Shown piece after piece: positions 41,284 to 49,803 of a stretch of 64,000 nt of DNA. Within the stretch, counting starts at the first letter, position 1. Each line of letters opens with the position of its first letter. This stretch comes from DASZKW01 sp035552775 (lineage in GTDB: Bacteria > Actinomycetota > Acidimicrobiia > Acidimicrobiales > Palsa-688): the NCBI GenBank assembly GCA_035552775.1, contig DASZKW010000019.1:25750-89749 (forward strand), written 5' to 3'. The notes below the pieces were generated by a model that saw only the letters and a program-made list of their open reading frames with translations, did not search any database and was not told the origin of the DNA. The position numbers and the translations under genes were made by a program.

Positions 41284-42729
41284 GTGCGACTCGACACTCT
41301 CGTCGCTGCCGCCCGGGAGCAACTCGGCGAGGAGGTCGCTCGAATCGTCGGACCCGGCACGGTCGAAATCGGCGCCGTCACCCACGACTCGCGCGAAGTG
41401 GTCCCAGGGACGTTGTTCGCCTGCGTGCCCGGCCGGCGGACCGACGGACACGACCTCGCCGGCGCGGCAGTGTCTTCAGGCGCGGTCGCCTTGGTCGTCG
41501 AGCACCGGGTTGCCGTCGACGTGCCCCAGGTCGTCGTCGGTTCGGTACGCGCCGCGCTCGGACCGCTCGCCGACGCGTTCTGGAACCACCCGTCGCGCCG
41601 GTTGGTAGTGGTGGGCGTCACCGGCACCAACGGAAAGACGACTACTGTCTCGCTGCTCGCGGCGATCCTGGAACGCCACGGTTGGCCGACGGCGACGATC
41701 GGAACCCTCACCCAGGCCCGCACGACGCCCGAGGCCCCTCAGCTTCAGGCGCGCCTGGCCTCGCTGGCGGATCGCGGCGTAAGCGCTGTTGCCATGGAGG
41801 TCTCGTCTCACGCCCTCGACCAGCACCGCGTGGATGCCGTGCGCTTCGCCGCCGGCGTGCTAACCAACGTGACCCAGGACCACCTCGACTACCACCAGAC
41901 CATGGACGCCTACTTCGAGGCCAAGGCCCGCCTGCTCGAGCCCGGGCGCGCCGGCGTCGCGGTGATCAACGGGGACGACCCATGGGGGCGCCGCCTGATC
42001 GACAGGCTCGCGGCTGCCGGCCATCCCGCGGTGACCTGGCAGATGAGCGACGCCACCGGGATCGAGCTTCGGGCTTCGGGCTCCCGATTCGTGTGGCAGG
42101 GCCGGCCGATCGACTTGCGGCTCCCGGGAGCGTTCAACGTAGCCAACGCCCTCGCCGCCGCCACCTGCGCCCGCGCCCTCGGCGTTTCCGCCTCGGCGAT
42201 CGCCGGCGGCCTGTCGTCGGTCGTTCAGGTGCCGGGACGGTTCGAGACCGTCGATGCAGGCCAGCCGTTCACCGTGCTCGTCGACTACGCCCACACCCCC
42301 GATGGGCTGGGCCAGGCTTTGTCGGCCGCCCGCCAACTGACCCGAGGGCGGCTGATTGTGGTCTTCGGGGCGGGCGGCGATCGCGATCAGGCCAAGCGGC
42401 CCCAGATGGGTGAAGTGGCGGCCCGTGTTGCCGACCTGGTGGTGTTGACCTCGGACAACCCGCGCGGTGAAGACCCCCAGGCGATCATCGACGCTGTGTT
42501 TGCCGGCGCGGCGGGTCCCGGGCACGTCCTCGAGGTGCCGGACCGGTCCGATGCCATCCGCACCGCGCTCGGTGTCGCCGGCGACGACGACATCGTGGTC
42601 ATCGCCGGCAAGGGCCACGAGAAGGGCCAGGAGATCGCCGGCCGGATCCTGCCGTTCGACGACGCAGACGAGGCACGTCGCCACCTCGAGCGGATTGTCC
42701 GCTCCCGCCTTGGTCGAGACGACCAGTGA
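41284..42729 (+). CDS. murE: UDP-MurNAc-tripeptide synthetase MurE, meso-DAP specific
   Basis: Adds the third amino acid to UDP-MurNAc-L-Ala-D-Glu. The P-loop is GTNGKTTT (from residue 114); the DNPR motif at 391-394 marks meso-diaminopimelate as substrate, consistent with the dap genes at the left of the window. MEVSSHALDQHRVD and NVTQDHLDYH are further family motifs. It has 481 residues with a GTG start. murF, which usually follows, is absent: mraY starts 13 bp after its stop. Confidence 0.95.
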   Translation: MRLDTLVAAAREQLGEEVARIVGPGTVEIGAVTHDSREVVPGTLFACVPGRRTDGHDLAGAAVSSGAVALVVEHRVAVDVPQVVVGSVRAALGPLADAFWNHPSRRLVVVGVTGTNGKTTTVSLLAAILERHGWPTATIGTLTQARTTPEAPQLQARLASLADRGVSAVAMEVSSHALDQHRVDAVRFAAGVLTNVTQDHLDYHQTMDAYFEAKARLLEPGRAGVAVINGDDPWGRRLIDRLAAAGHPAVTWQMSDATGIELRASGSRFVWQGRPIDLRLPGAFNVANALAAATCARALGVSASAIAGGLSSVVQVPGRFETVDAGQPFTVLVDYAHTPDGLGQALSAARQLTRGRLIVVFGAGGDRDQAKRPQMGEVAARVADLVVLTSDNPRGEDPQAIIDAVFAGAAGPGHVLEVPDRSDAIRTALGVAGDDDIVVIAGKGHEKGQEIAGRILPFDDADEARRHLERIVRSRLGRDDQ

Positions 42730-42742
42730 GAGGCCACGGCGG

Positions 42743-43771
42743 ATGACCGAACTGGTCCTGGCTGCAGGCGTGTCCCTGATCGTCTCCATCCTTTCCACCC
42801 CTCTGCTCATCAACTGGCTCCGCCTGCGCGGCATCGGTCAGCAGATCCGCGAGGACGGTCCCCACCTTCATCGCACGAAGGCGGGCACGCCGACCATGGG
42901 AGGCATCTCGATCGTTTTCGCGGCGATGGCCGGTTATCTCATGGCCCACATAAGCGGGACCTTCACCGACCGCGGGATCGTCGGCGTGCTCACCATCTGC
43001 CTGGTTTCACTCGTCGGCTTCGCGGACGACTGGATCAAGGTCACCCGCCAGCGCAGCCTGGGCCTCAACAAGCGGGCCAAGTCGGCCGGCCAACTGGTGA
43101 TCGCGGTCGCGTTCGCCGTCGTCTGCGTCACCGTCCTGCACGTCGACACCCACCTCTCCTTTACCCGCTACACCTCGCTCGGCATCGCCTTGGGCGCAGT
43201 GGGATGGTGCATCTTCGCCGTCTTGGTGATCCTGGGGACGACCAATGCCGTCAACCTGACCGACGGACTCGACGGCCTGGCCGCCGGCTCCTCGGCTTTC
43301 ACCTTTGTGGCGTTCGCGGTCATCGGCTTGTCACAGTTCAAGCATTTCAGCCTTTACCGCAACCCTGCCGCCCTCGACGAAGCGACTCTCGCCGCCGCCC
43401 TGATCGGGGCCTGTGCCGGGTTCTTGTGGTGGAACGCGGCACCCGCACGCATCTTCATGGGTGACACGGGTTCGCTGGCTATCGGCGGCGCCGTCGCGGT
43501 GCTGGGACTGTTGGAGAACGTCGACCTGCTCCTCCCCATCGCCGGCGGCCTTTTCGTCGTCGAGACTCTCTCGGTGATCATCCAGGTCGGGAGTTTCCGC
43601 CTGTTTCGCCGGCGGGTGTTCAGGATGGCGCCTATCCATCACCATTTCGAGCTTCTCGGTTGGCCCGAGACTACCGTGATCGTGCGGTTCTGGATTCTCG
43701 GCGGGTTGTTCACTGCCCTCGCGCTGGGCGCGTTCTACGGTGATTTCCTCGCTAAAGGAGGCGGCGGTTGA
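42743..43771 (+). CDS. mraY: Phospho-MurNAc-pentapeptide translocase MraY
   Basis: Makes lipid I by transferring phospho-MurNAc-pentapeptide to undecaprenyl phosphate in the membrane. Ten hydrophobic segments fit the family. Catalytic and signature segments are GTPTMGGI, VGFADDWIKV (DD pair), NAVNLTDGLDGLA, FMGDTGSLAIGG and MAPIHHHFELLGWPE. It has 342 residues. The stop overlaps the TTG of ftsW (TTGA), leaving no room for murD. Confidence 0.96.
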   Translation: MTELVLAAGVSLIVSILSTPLLINWLRLRGIGQQIREDGPHLHRTKAGTPTMGGISIVFAAMAGYLMAHISGTFTDRGIVGVLTICLVSLVGFADDWIKVTRQRSLGLNKRAKSAGQLVIAVAFAVVCVTVLHVDTHLSFTRYTSLGIALGAVGWCIFAVLVILGTTNAVNLTDGLDGLAAGSSAFTFVAFAVIGLSQFKHFSLYRNPAALDEATLAAALIGACAGFLWWNAAPARIFMGDTGSLAIGGAVAVLGLLENVDLLLPIAGGLFVVETLSVIIQVGSFRLFRRRVFRMAPIHHHFELLGWPETTVIVRFWILGGLFTALALGAFYGDFLAKGGGG

Positions 43772-44982
43772 CCCGCGTTGCAACAGGTTCAACGGGCGGT
43801 ACCGGCGTGGGCCGGAGCGGGGTGGCCCTTTCCCCACCCCCGCGAAGGGCACGCACGGCGGCGCTGACGCGTACGGCGCCGGCGCATGCCACGCCCACGG
43901 CCCGGCGCAGCGGGCTCGTACTCCTGCTCGCCCTCGTCGGCGTTCTCAACCTGGTGGGTCTGGTGATGGTCCTGTCGTCGTCGTCGGTGGACAGCATCCG
44001 CCAGTACGGCTCGCCATGGCACTTTTTCGTCCGTGAGGTTCTCTGGCTCGCCGCCGGCGGGGCCGTCTTCGCCGTGGCGCTGACGGTCGACTACCACCGT
44101 TGGCGCCGGCTCGCCCCTGCCGCCATGGTCGGGACTGTCGTCGCACTGCTGGCCGTTCTCGTCCCCGGTGTGGGCGTGAAGGTCTCCGGCGCTTCCCGTT
44201 GGCTGGGCACGTCGTCGCTGCAGATCCAGCCGTCGGAGTTCGCCAAGCTGGCCTTGATATTTTTCGCCGCCGACGTCCTCGAACGCCGTTCCGACCGGGG
44301 CCGGTGGCGTTACCGCTACGGGCCGGTCGTGCTCATGCTGGTGGTGCTCGTCATTCTGGTGATGAAGCAGCCCGACATGGGGACGTCGATGGTGCTCGCG
44401 TTCATAGCCGTAGTCATGCTCTTTACCGCCGGCAGTCCGCTGCGCGCCTTGGCAGGCTTGCTCGGCGTCGCCACCCTCGCCGGCGTCGCCCTGGCGGTGA
44501 TGGCCCCCTATCGCATGGCCCGTATCCTGTCGTTCCTGCACCCCGCGCGCGACGCCAGCAACAGCGGGTACCAGGCCGTGCAAGCGGCCACCGCCATGGG
44601 ATCGGGGGGCCTGCTCGGCGCCGGCCTCGGGTCGAGCATCGCCAGCTGGGGCTACCTGCCCAACCAGCAGACCGACTTCATCTTCGCAGTGATAGGCGAG
44701 GAGACGGGACTGGTGGGCAGCCTGATCGTGGTCGGTCTTTTCGTCGGCCTGGCGCTGGTCGGGGTGCGAATCGCATGTCGGGCGCCCGACCGCTTCGGCG
44801 TACTCGTCGCCGGGGGGGTGACGGCGTGGCTCGTGGGCCAGGCGCTCATCAATATCGGCGCAGTGGTGGGCCTGCTCCCGGTGACCGGGGTGCCGTTGCC
44901 CTTCGTGTCCTACGGGGGCTCGTCGCTGGTCTTCTCGCTCTTCGCCGCGGGCGCGCTCGCCAACGTGGCCAGGTCGGCGTGA
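43768..44982 (+). CDS. ftsW: Septal peptidoglycan glycosyltransferase FtsW
   Basis: A SEDS-family polymerase of the septal wall, partner of FtsI. Multiple membrane segments run from about residue 48. Family motifs are GASRWLGTSSLQIQPSEFAK (with the conserved region before the catalytic Asp), MKQPDMGTS, QQTDFIFAVIGEE and PVTGVPLPFVSYGGSSL. It has 404 residues with a Gly/Thr/Arg-rich cytoplasmic start. TTG at 43768 has AAAGGAGG upstream. Its stop overlaps the murG GTG. Confidence 0.95.
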   Translation: MTRVATGSTGGTGVGRSGVALSPPPRRARTAALTRTAPAHATPTARRSGLVLLLALVGVLNLVGLVMVLSSSSVDSIRQYGSPWHFFVREVLWLAAGGAVFAVALTVDYHRWRRLAPAAMVGTVVALLAVLVPGVGVKVSGASRWLGTSSLQIQPSEFAKLALIFFAADVLERRSDRGRWRYRYGPVVLMLVVLVILVMKQPDMGTSMVLAFIAVVMLFTAGSPLRALAGLLGVATLAGVALAVMAPYRMARILSFLHPARDASNSGYQAVQAATAMGSGGLLGAGLGSSIASWGYLPNQQTDFIFAVIGEETGLVGSLIVVGLFVGLALVGVRIACRAPDRFGVLVAGGVTAWLVGQALINIGAVVGLLPVTGVPLPFVSYGGSSLVFSLFAAGALANVARSA

Positions 44983-46124
44983 GCGAGACGTTCGCGGTCA
45001 TCGCCGGGGGGGGGACCGGCGGCCACGTGATCCCCGCCATCGCTATCGCGCGGGCCCTCGTCGACAGGGGCCACCCCCGCGATTCCATCCATTTCGTGGG
45101 GTCGCGGCGGGGAATCGAGGGGCGCCTGGTGCCCGCCGCCGGCTTTCCCATCACCGTCCTGCCCGGGCGTGGCCTCGTTCGGGGCATGGCCCCGGCCAAC
45201 CTGGCAGCGGCCTCGGGCATAATCGTGGCGGTGATCCGGGCTGTCGCCCTCCTCGGGCGCCTTCGCCCGTCTGTGGTGGTGTCGGTGGGTGGCTACGCCA
45301 GTGTCCCGTGCACCGTCGCCGCTAGCGTCTGGCGGATTCCCCTCGTTGTGGCCGAGCAGAACGCGGTGCCCGGGGCGGCCAACCGGCTGGCGGGAAAAGT
45401 GGCAGTCGCCGCCGCCACGTCTTTCCCCGGCACCGCCCTGCCCCGGGCCACCCTGACCGGTAACCCGGTTCGTGCAGAGGTCCTGGCTGTCGACCGAAGG
45501 CCCTCCGGGCGCGCCGCGGCGCGCGCCGAGCTGGGCCTACCTGCGGAGGGAGCGGTGATCGCGGTGGTAACCGGATCTCTCGGGTCGCGGCGTGTCAACC
45601 GGGCCGTCGTGGAGCTGGCCGAACGCTGGGCCGACCGGCCGGGCGTGGCCATCAACCACGTGATCGGCGAGCGGGACTGGGCCGAGCTCGGCGCCCGTGG
45701 CGCCCCCCAACCGGGCCTGCAGCCGGTCGAGCAGCCCGGTCAGCCGGCCGGGCTGTTCTACCGGAAGGTGCGCTTCGAGGAACGGATGGATCTGCTGTAC
45801 GCGTCTGCCGACGTAGCCGTCGGGCGGGCGGGGGCCACCAGCGTGGCCGAGCTGGCCGTGGTCGGCCTGCCTGCCGTGCTCGTGCCTCTTCCCGGGGCCC
45901 CCGGCGACCACCAGACCCGCAACGCCCGCAACATGGAGGCCGCGGGTGCTGCTGTCGTCGTGCCCGACCGCGAGTGCGACGCGCAACGCCTCGGCGCCGA
46001 GCTCGATGCCCTCCTGGGCGATCCGGTGGCCCTCGTGCGCATGGGTGAGGCCGCCCGCCGCGCCGCCCACCCGGGCGCCGCCGACGCCGTTGCCACCCTC
46101 GTCGAGAAGCATTCCCGTGGCTGA
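44979..46124 (+). CDS. murG: UDP-GlcNAc:lipid I N-acetylglucosaminyltransferase MurG
   Basis: Makes lipid II at the inner membrane face. GGGTGGHVIPAIAIA, SVGGYASVP, EQNAVPGAANRL and GRAGATSVAELAVVGLPAVLVPLPGAPGDHQTRNA are typical. It has 381 residues. A short Gln/Pro/Gly stretch (QPGLQPVEQPGQPAG, about residues 245-259) is inserted before the segment leading to the donor site. GTG overlaps the ftsW stop. Confidence 0.94.
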   Translation: MSETFAVIAGGGTGGHVIPAIAIARALVDRGHPRDSIHFVGSRRGIEGRLVPAAGFPITVLPGRGLVRGMAPANLAAASGIIVAVIRAVALLGRLRPSVVVSVGGYASVPCTVAASVWRIPLVVAEQNAVPGAANRLAGKVAVAAATSFPGTALPRATLTGNPVRAEVLAVDRRPSGRAAARAELGLPAEGAVIAVVTGSLGSRRVNRAVVELAERWADRPGVAINHVIGERDWAELGARGAPQPGLQPVEQPGQPAGLFYRKVRFEERMDLLYASADVAVGRAGATSVAELAVVGLPAVLVPLPGAPGDHQTRNARNMEAAGAAVVVPDRECDAQRLGAELDALLGDPVALVRMGEAARRAAHPGAADAVATLVEKHSRG

Positions 46125-47526
46125 GCGCGGGGTGGCGACGCTGCCTGATCTCACCGTGCCTCGCCGCATCCACGTGGTCGGCATCGGCGGCACAGGGATG
46201 AGCGCCATTGCGACGGTACTGGCGGCCATGGGCCACCGGGTCACTGGCAGCGACCTCAAGAGCTCGCCGAGCGTCGAGCGTCTGACCGGCCTCGGCGTGG
46301 TTGCCCACATCGGCCATGACCCGGCCCACGTGGTCGACGCCGAAATGGTCACCGCGTCGACCGCAGTGGCCGCCGACAACTCCGAGCTGGCACGAGCCGT
46401 CTCCCTCGGCATTCCCGTGCTACGCAGGGCGGAGGTCCTGGCGGCCATCTGTGCCACCCGGCGCACCATCGCCGTCGCCGGCACCCACGGCAAGACCACC
46501 ACCTCGTCGATGCTGGCCCTGATACTCGCCGACGCCGGCCTGCGGCCCTCGTTCATCATCGGCGGCGACATCAACGAGATCGGCGCCGGCGGGGCGTGGG
46601 ACCCGGCGGGGGAGTGGCTGGTGGTGGAGGCCGACGAGAGCGACGGCACCTTCCTCGAGCTCGGCGCAGAGGCCGTGGTTGTCACCAGCGTCGAACCTGA
46701 CCACCTCGACTTCTACGGCGACGTCGGGAGCATGGAGGAGGCCTTCGACCGATTCCTCGCCGCCGCCCCCGGCGCGCGGGTGGTGTGCGCCGACGACGCG
46801 GGCGCCACCCGGCTCATGACCCGGCTCGCCGACGCGCAGGGCGCGTCGGTCATCACCTACGGCACGGCCCAAGGCGCTCGCTACCGCATGACCGAGCTAA
46901 GCACCGACCGGGCCAGCGCGTCGTTCGATGTCGTTGCCGGCAGTGGGCGCCTGGGGCGGGTGCGTCTGGCCGTTCCAGGTGTGCACAACGCCCGCAATGC
47001 CATGGCCGCGGTGGCCATGGCCATGGCCGTCGGTGCCGATTTTTCCACCGCCCAAAAGGCGCTCGGCCGCTACGGCGGCGTGGCCCGCCGGTTCGAGTTC
47101 CGGGGCCAGCTCGACGGCGTGACCTTCGTCGACGACTACGGGCACCTACCCAGCGAGGTGCGCGCCGCTCTCGGCGCGGCCCGCGCCGGGGGTTGGGACC
47201 GCATAGTGGCCGTGTTCCAGCCGCACCGCTACTCCCGGACAGCCGCGCTTTGGTCCGGCTTCGCCGACGCGTTCGAAGACGCCGATGTCGTGGTGGTGAC
47301 CGACGTGTACCCGTCCGGCGAGGCGCCGCGCCCCGGCGTGACGGGCCGTCTCGTCGCCGACGCCGTCGCCGCGGCCCATCCCGATCGGGACGTGCGCTAC
47401 CACCCCGGCCACGAAGAGTTGGTCACTGCCCTGCGGGTCCTGCTGCGCCCCGGGGACCTGTGTCTGACCCTCGGTGCAGGCGACCTGACAGTGGTGCCGA
47501 GCGAGCTGCTCGGCCAGACAGGATGA
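46117..47526 (+). CDS. murC: UDP-N-acetylmuramate--L-alanine ligase MurC
   Basis: Adds L-alanine to UDP-MurNAc with ATP. The N-terminal HVVGIGGTGMSAIA nucleotide fold, the P-loop GTHGKTTTS (from residue 122), VEADESDGTFLEL, EPDHLDFYGD and FQPHRYSRT are all present. It has 469 residues. GTG at 46117 overlaps the end of murG by eight bases; a GTG at 46132 is possible. Confidence 0.95.
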   Translation: MAERGVATLPDLTVPRRIHVVGIGGTGMSAIATVLAAMGHRVTGSDLKSSPSVERLTGLGVVAHIGHDPAHVVDAEMVTASTAVAADNSELARAVSLGIPVLRRAEVLAAICATRRTIAVAGTHGKTTTSSMLALILADAGLRPSFIIGGDINEIGAGGAWDPAGEWLVVEADESDGTFLELGAEAVVVTSVEPDHLDFYGDVGSMEEAFDRFLAAAPGARVVCADDAGATRLMTRLADAQGASVITYGTAQGARYRMTELSTDRASASFDVVAGSGRLGRVRLAVPGVHNARNAMAAVAMAMAVGADFSTAQKALGRYGGVARRFEFRGQLDGVTFVDDYGHLPSEVRAALGAARAGGWDRIVAVFQPHRYSRTAALWSGFADAFEDADVVVVTDVYPSGEAPRPGVTGRLVADAVAAAHPDRDVRYHPGHEELVTALRVLLRPGDLCLTLGAGDLTVVPSELLGQTG

Positions 47527-48572
47527 CGACCTCAGGGGCCCGCGGCGTGCCGGCGGGCGCCGATCCCATGGCCGGTGCCGATCCGGCGGCTGTCGCCGAT
47601 CCGGCGGCTGTCGCCGAGGCGTGCAGGCTCCTCGGCCCCTTGGCTCGGCGCGACGGCGTCCTCGGCTCGCTCACCACCTACCGAGTGGGCGGCCCCGCAG
47701 CCGTGCTGGCGTCGGCGAGCCGTACAGAGGATCTGGTGGCGGTCGCCGGCGCGGCGGCGGCCACGTCGCTACCCGTCGCCGTGGTGGGGAGAGGGTCCAA
47801 CCTGCTCGTATCCGATGCAGGCTTTGCGGGCATCGCCGTGGTCCTCGACCCCGCCCCCGGTGCGTTCGGCGCCGTCGCGATCGACGGAGAGGTAGTGCGC
47901 GCCGGTGCCGCGGTACCGTTGCCCGCCCTGGCCCGGCGCAGCGCCGACGCCGGGCTCACCGGGTTCGAGTGGGCCGTGGGGGTGCCTGGATCGGTAGGCG
48001 GGGCGGTACGCATGAACGCCGGTGGCCACGGATCTGACATGGCCGCCTGCTTGTTGGGTTGCCGCAGGGTCGACCTCCACGCCGGGGGGGCGGTGGCCTC
48101 CGTGCCCGTGGCCGAGTTGGCGCTCGGTTACCGGCAGTCGGCCATTGCCAGCCACCACGTGGTGATAGACGCCGATCTTGGTCTTGCGTCGGGGGATGGG
48201 GAGGCGAGTCACGAGACCATCCGCGAGATCGTCAGGTGGCGGCGCGACCATCAACCCGGAGGACAGAACGCCGGATCGGTATTCACCAACCCGGCCGACG
48301 AGCCTCTCGGCAGATCGGCAGGATGGCTGATCGACGCCGCTGGCATGAAAGGGCACCGGTTGGGGAGCGCCATGGTTTCGCCAAAGCACGCCAACTTCAT
48401 CCAGGCCGACCCCGGTGGGTCCGCCGACGACATCGCCCGCCTCATCCGCCTGGTCGGTGACGTGGTCGCGGCCCGCTTCGGGGTCCGCCTGCACCCCGAG
48501 GTGCGCATGATCGGATTCGGCGACGACGGCGGCGCTCCATCGCGTCGAGGGCCCGCAATGGGTTCGCGATGA
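47523..48572 (+). CDS. murB: UDP-N-acetylenolpyruvoylglucosamine reductase MurB
   Basis: An FAD enzyme that reduces UDP-GlcNAc-enolpyruvate to UDP-MurNAc. Motifs are TTYRVGGPA, VVGRGSNLLVSDAG, PGSVGGAVRMNAGGHG, GQNAGSVFTNP with the proton-donor Ser, and LHPEVRMIG with the catalytic Glu. The N-terminus carries a repeat of GADPAAVADPAAV type before the family domain starts (about residue 30). It has 349 residues. ATG overlaps the murC stop and its own stop overlaps ftsQ. Confidence 0.95.
   Translation: MTTSGARGVPAGADPMAGADPAAVADPAAVAEACRLLGPLARRDGVLGSLTTYRVGGPAAVLASASRTEDLVAVAGAAAATSLPVAVVGRGSNLLVSDAGFAGIAVVLDPAPGAFGAVAIDGEVVRAGAAVPLPALARRSADAGLTGFEWAVGVPGSVGGAVRMNAGGHGSDMAACLLGCRRVDLHAGGAVASVPVAELALGYRQSAIASHHVVIDADLGLASGDGEASHETIREIVRWRRDHQPGGQNAGSVFTNPADEPLGRSAGWLIDAAGMKGHRLGSAMVSPKHANFIQADPGGSADDIARLIRLVGDVVAARFGVRLHPEVRMIGFGDDGGAPSRRGPAMGSR
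47577..47612. repeat. 18-bp tandem repeat at the murB 5' end, 2 exact units
   Basis: 47577-47594 and 47595-47612 are identical 18-mers encoding ADPAAV twice; a partial related unit precedes them. The frame is kept, and the array lies before the conserved domain. Confidence 0.85.
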
Positions 48573-49534
48573 GCATGTCTCCTACGCAGGAGACGCTCTT
48601 CCCCTTTCAGCGTCCCCCCGTCGATCCCCGGATGCGGGCGCGCTGGTTGGCTGCGCGCCGGTCCGAGGGGCGCCGGCGCCTGCGCGCCGTCGGTGCCCTG
48701 GGCCTGATCGCGGTGCTCGGGGCGGCGTGCCTCGGGGTGCTCGAATCACCCCTCTTGTCGGTGGCCCATGTGAGCCTGCGCGGCGCCCGCCACGAATCAG
48801 TGGCGCAGGTGAGGGCGGTGGCGGGTCTGACGCGGGGCCGTCACATGATCAGCGTTGACCCCCCCGCTGCCGCCAGGCGCCTCGAGACCTTACCGTGGGT
48901 GGCGAGCGCGACGGTCAGCCGCCACTGGCCCGACTCGGTCGCCGTGGTGATCGACGAGCGTGTAGCTGTCGCTCAGGTGGCGGTCGCGCCAGCGTCCAGG
49001 TCGGCTCCGTCCCCCGTCGCCGGTGCGGGCCCGACAGCGGTACCGGGCCGGATGGGACTGGTCGACGCCACAGGGCGCGTGCTGTCATGGGTGAGCACAG
49101 CGGTGCCGGGACTGCCCACCTTGGTCGGCGGTGGAACGGCCGGGGTTCCGGGCACGTGGCTCTCAGGCGCCGGCAGCGGACCCGGACGGGCCGGCTTTCC
49201 ACCCGAGGCGCCGGCATCGGGAGTGCCGGCCCTGCTCGCCGTGGTCGCCCTCCTGCCCGCGCCCGTTGCCTCGGATGTGCACCGGCTCGATGACGCGGGG
49301 GGTGTGCTCAGTGCACTCGTCGGCGTGTCGGGATCCACGACCACCACGCCCGGCGTCGCGTCGGCGCCAGGCGGCCCTTCTGTCACAGTCATCCTCGGAG
49401 ACACCAGCCAACTCGCCGACAAGGTCGTCGCTCTGCAATCGATACTCGCCCAGGTCGATCTGACGCAGGTGGGGGCGATCGATTTACGGGTCCCGGCCCG
49501 GCCGGCCTTGACCGGGACCCCTCGGCCCGGATAA
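48569..49534 (+). CDS. ftsQ: Division protein FtsQ
   Basis: A bitopic divisome protein of 321 residues. After a cytoplasmic start there is one membrane helix (about 38-60, LRAVGALGLIAVLGAACLGVL), then the POTRA domain (SVAHVSLRGARHESVAQVRAVAGL, LPWVASATVSRHWPDSVAVVIDER) and the FtsQ beta domain, which here carries a Gly/Pro-rich insertion (around residues 185-215). Sequence conservation is low, as usual for FtsQ; position between murB and ftsZ supports it. ATG overlaps the murB stop. Confidence 0.88.
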   Translation: MSMSPTQETLFPFQRPPVDPRMRARWLAARRSEGRRRLRAVGALGLIAVLGAACLGVLESPLLSVAHVSLRGARHESVAQVRAVAGLTRGRHMISVDPPAAARRLETLPWVASATVSRHWPDSVAVVIDERVAVAQVAVAPASRSAPSPVAGAGPTAVPGRMGLVDATGRVLSWVSTAVPGLPTLVGGGTAGVPGTWLSGAGSGPGRAGFPPEAPASGVPALLAVVALLPAPVASDVHRLDDAGGVLSALVGVSGSTTTTPGVASAPGGPSVTVILGDTSQLADKVVALQSILAQVDLTQVGAIDLRVPARPALTGTPRPG

Positions 49535-49803
49535 CGTCTAACGCATTGCAGGAGGTTGACATAACTCTTAAGTTGAGGTTGAGGTTTATGGTTGAGGGTG
49601 ATCCGGGTTCTACCCGCCGCTGTCACATCTGCCTCGCCTCGGCCCTGATACGGCTGGCCTGCCTGCCAACACCGAAGTTCCGATGCACATGTCCCGTCCC
49701 TGTCCACCCTGCTGGTCGTCCGCTCCGGTTGCGGCCCGCCTGATTACCCATTTCCACCACGCCCGGCTGCCGGCCGGGTCGTCGTAGGGCCCTGGAGGCT
49801 GCA
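49535..49803 (+). promoter_or_regulatory. ftsQ-ftsZ intergenic region with TTGACA and GTTGAGG repeats
   Basis: The only sizeable gap within the cluster apart from that after mraZ. At 49551-49600 the DNA becomes A/T-rich: TTGACA at 49556-49561, then GTTGAGG-type repeats (49572, 49578, 49591). It probably carries a dedicated ftsZ promoter. The -10 cannot be fixed: TTTATG (49585-49590) is 23 bp from TTGACA, too far for a standard pair. Confidence 0.5.

Noticed and set aside
49546..49743. A 65-codon frame between ftsQ and ftsZ
   Set aside because: Start lies within the A/T-rich promoter-like block, no domain features, and composition suggests leader DNA.
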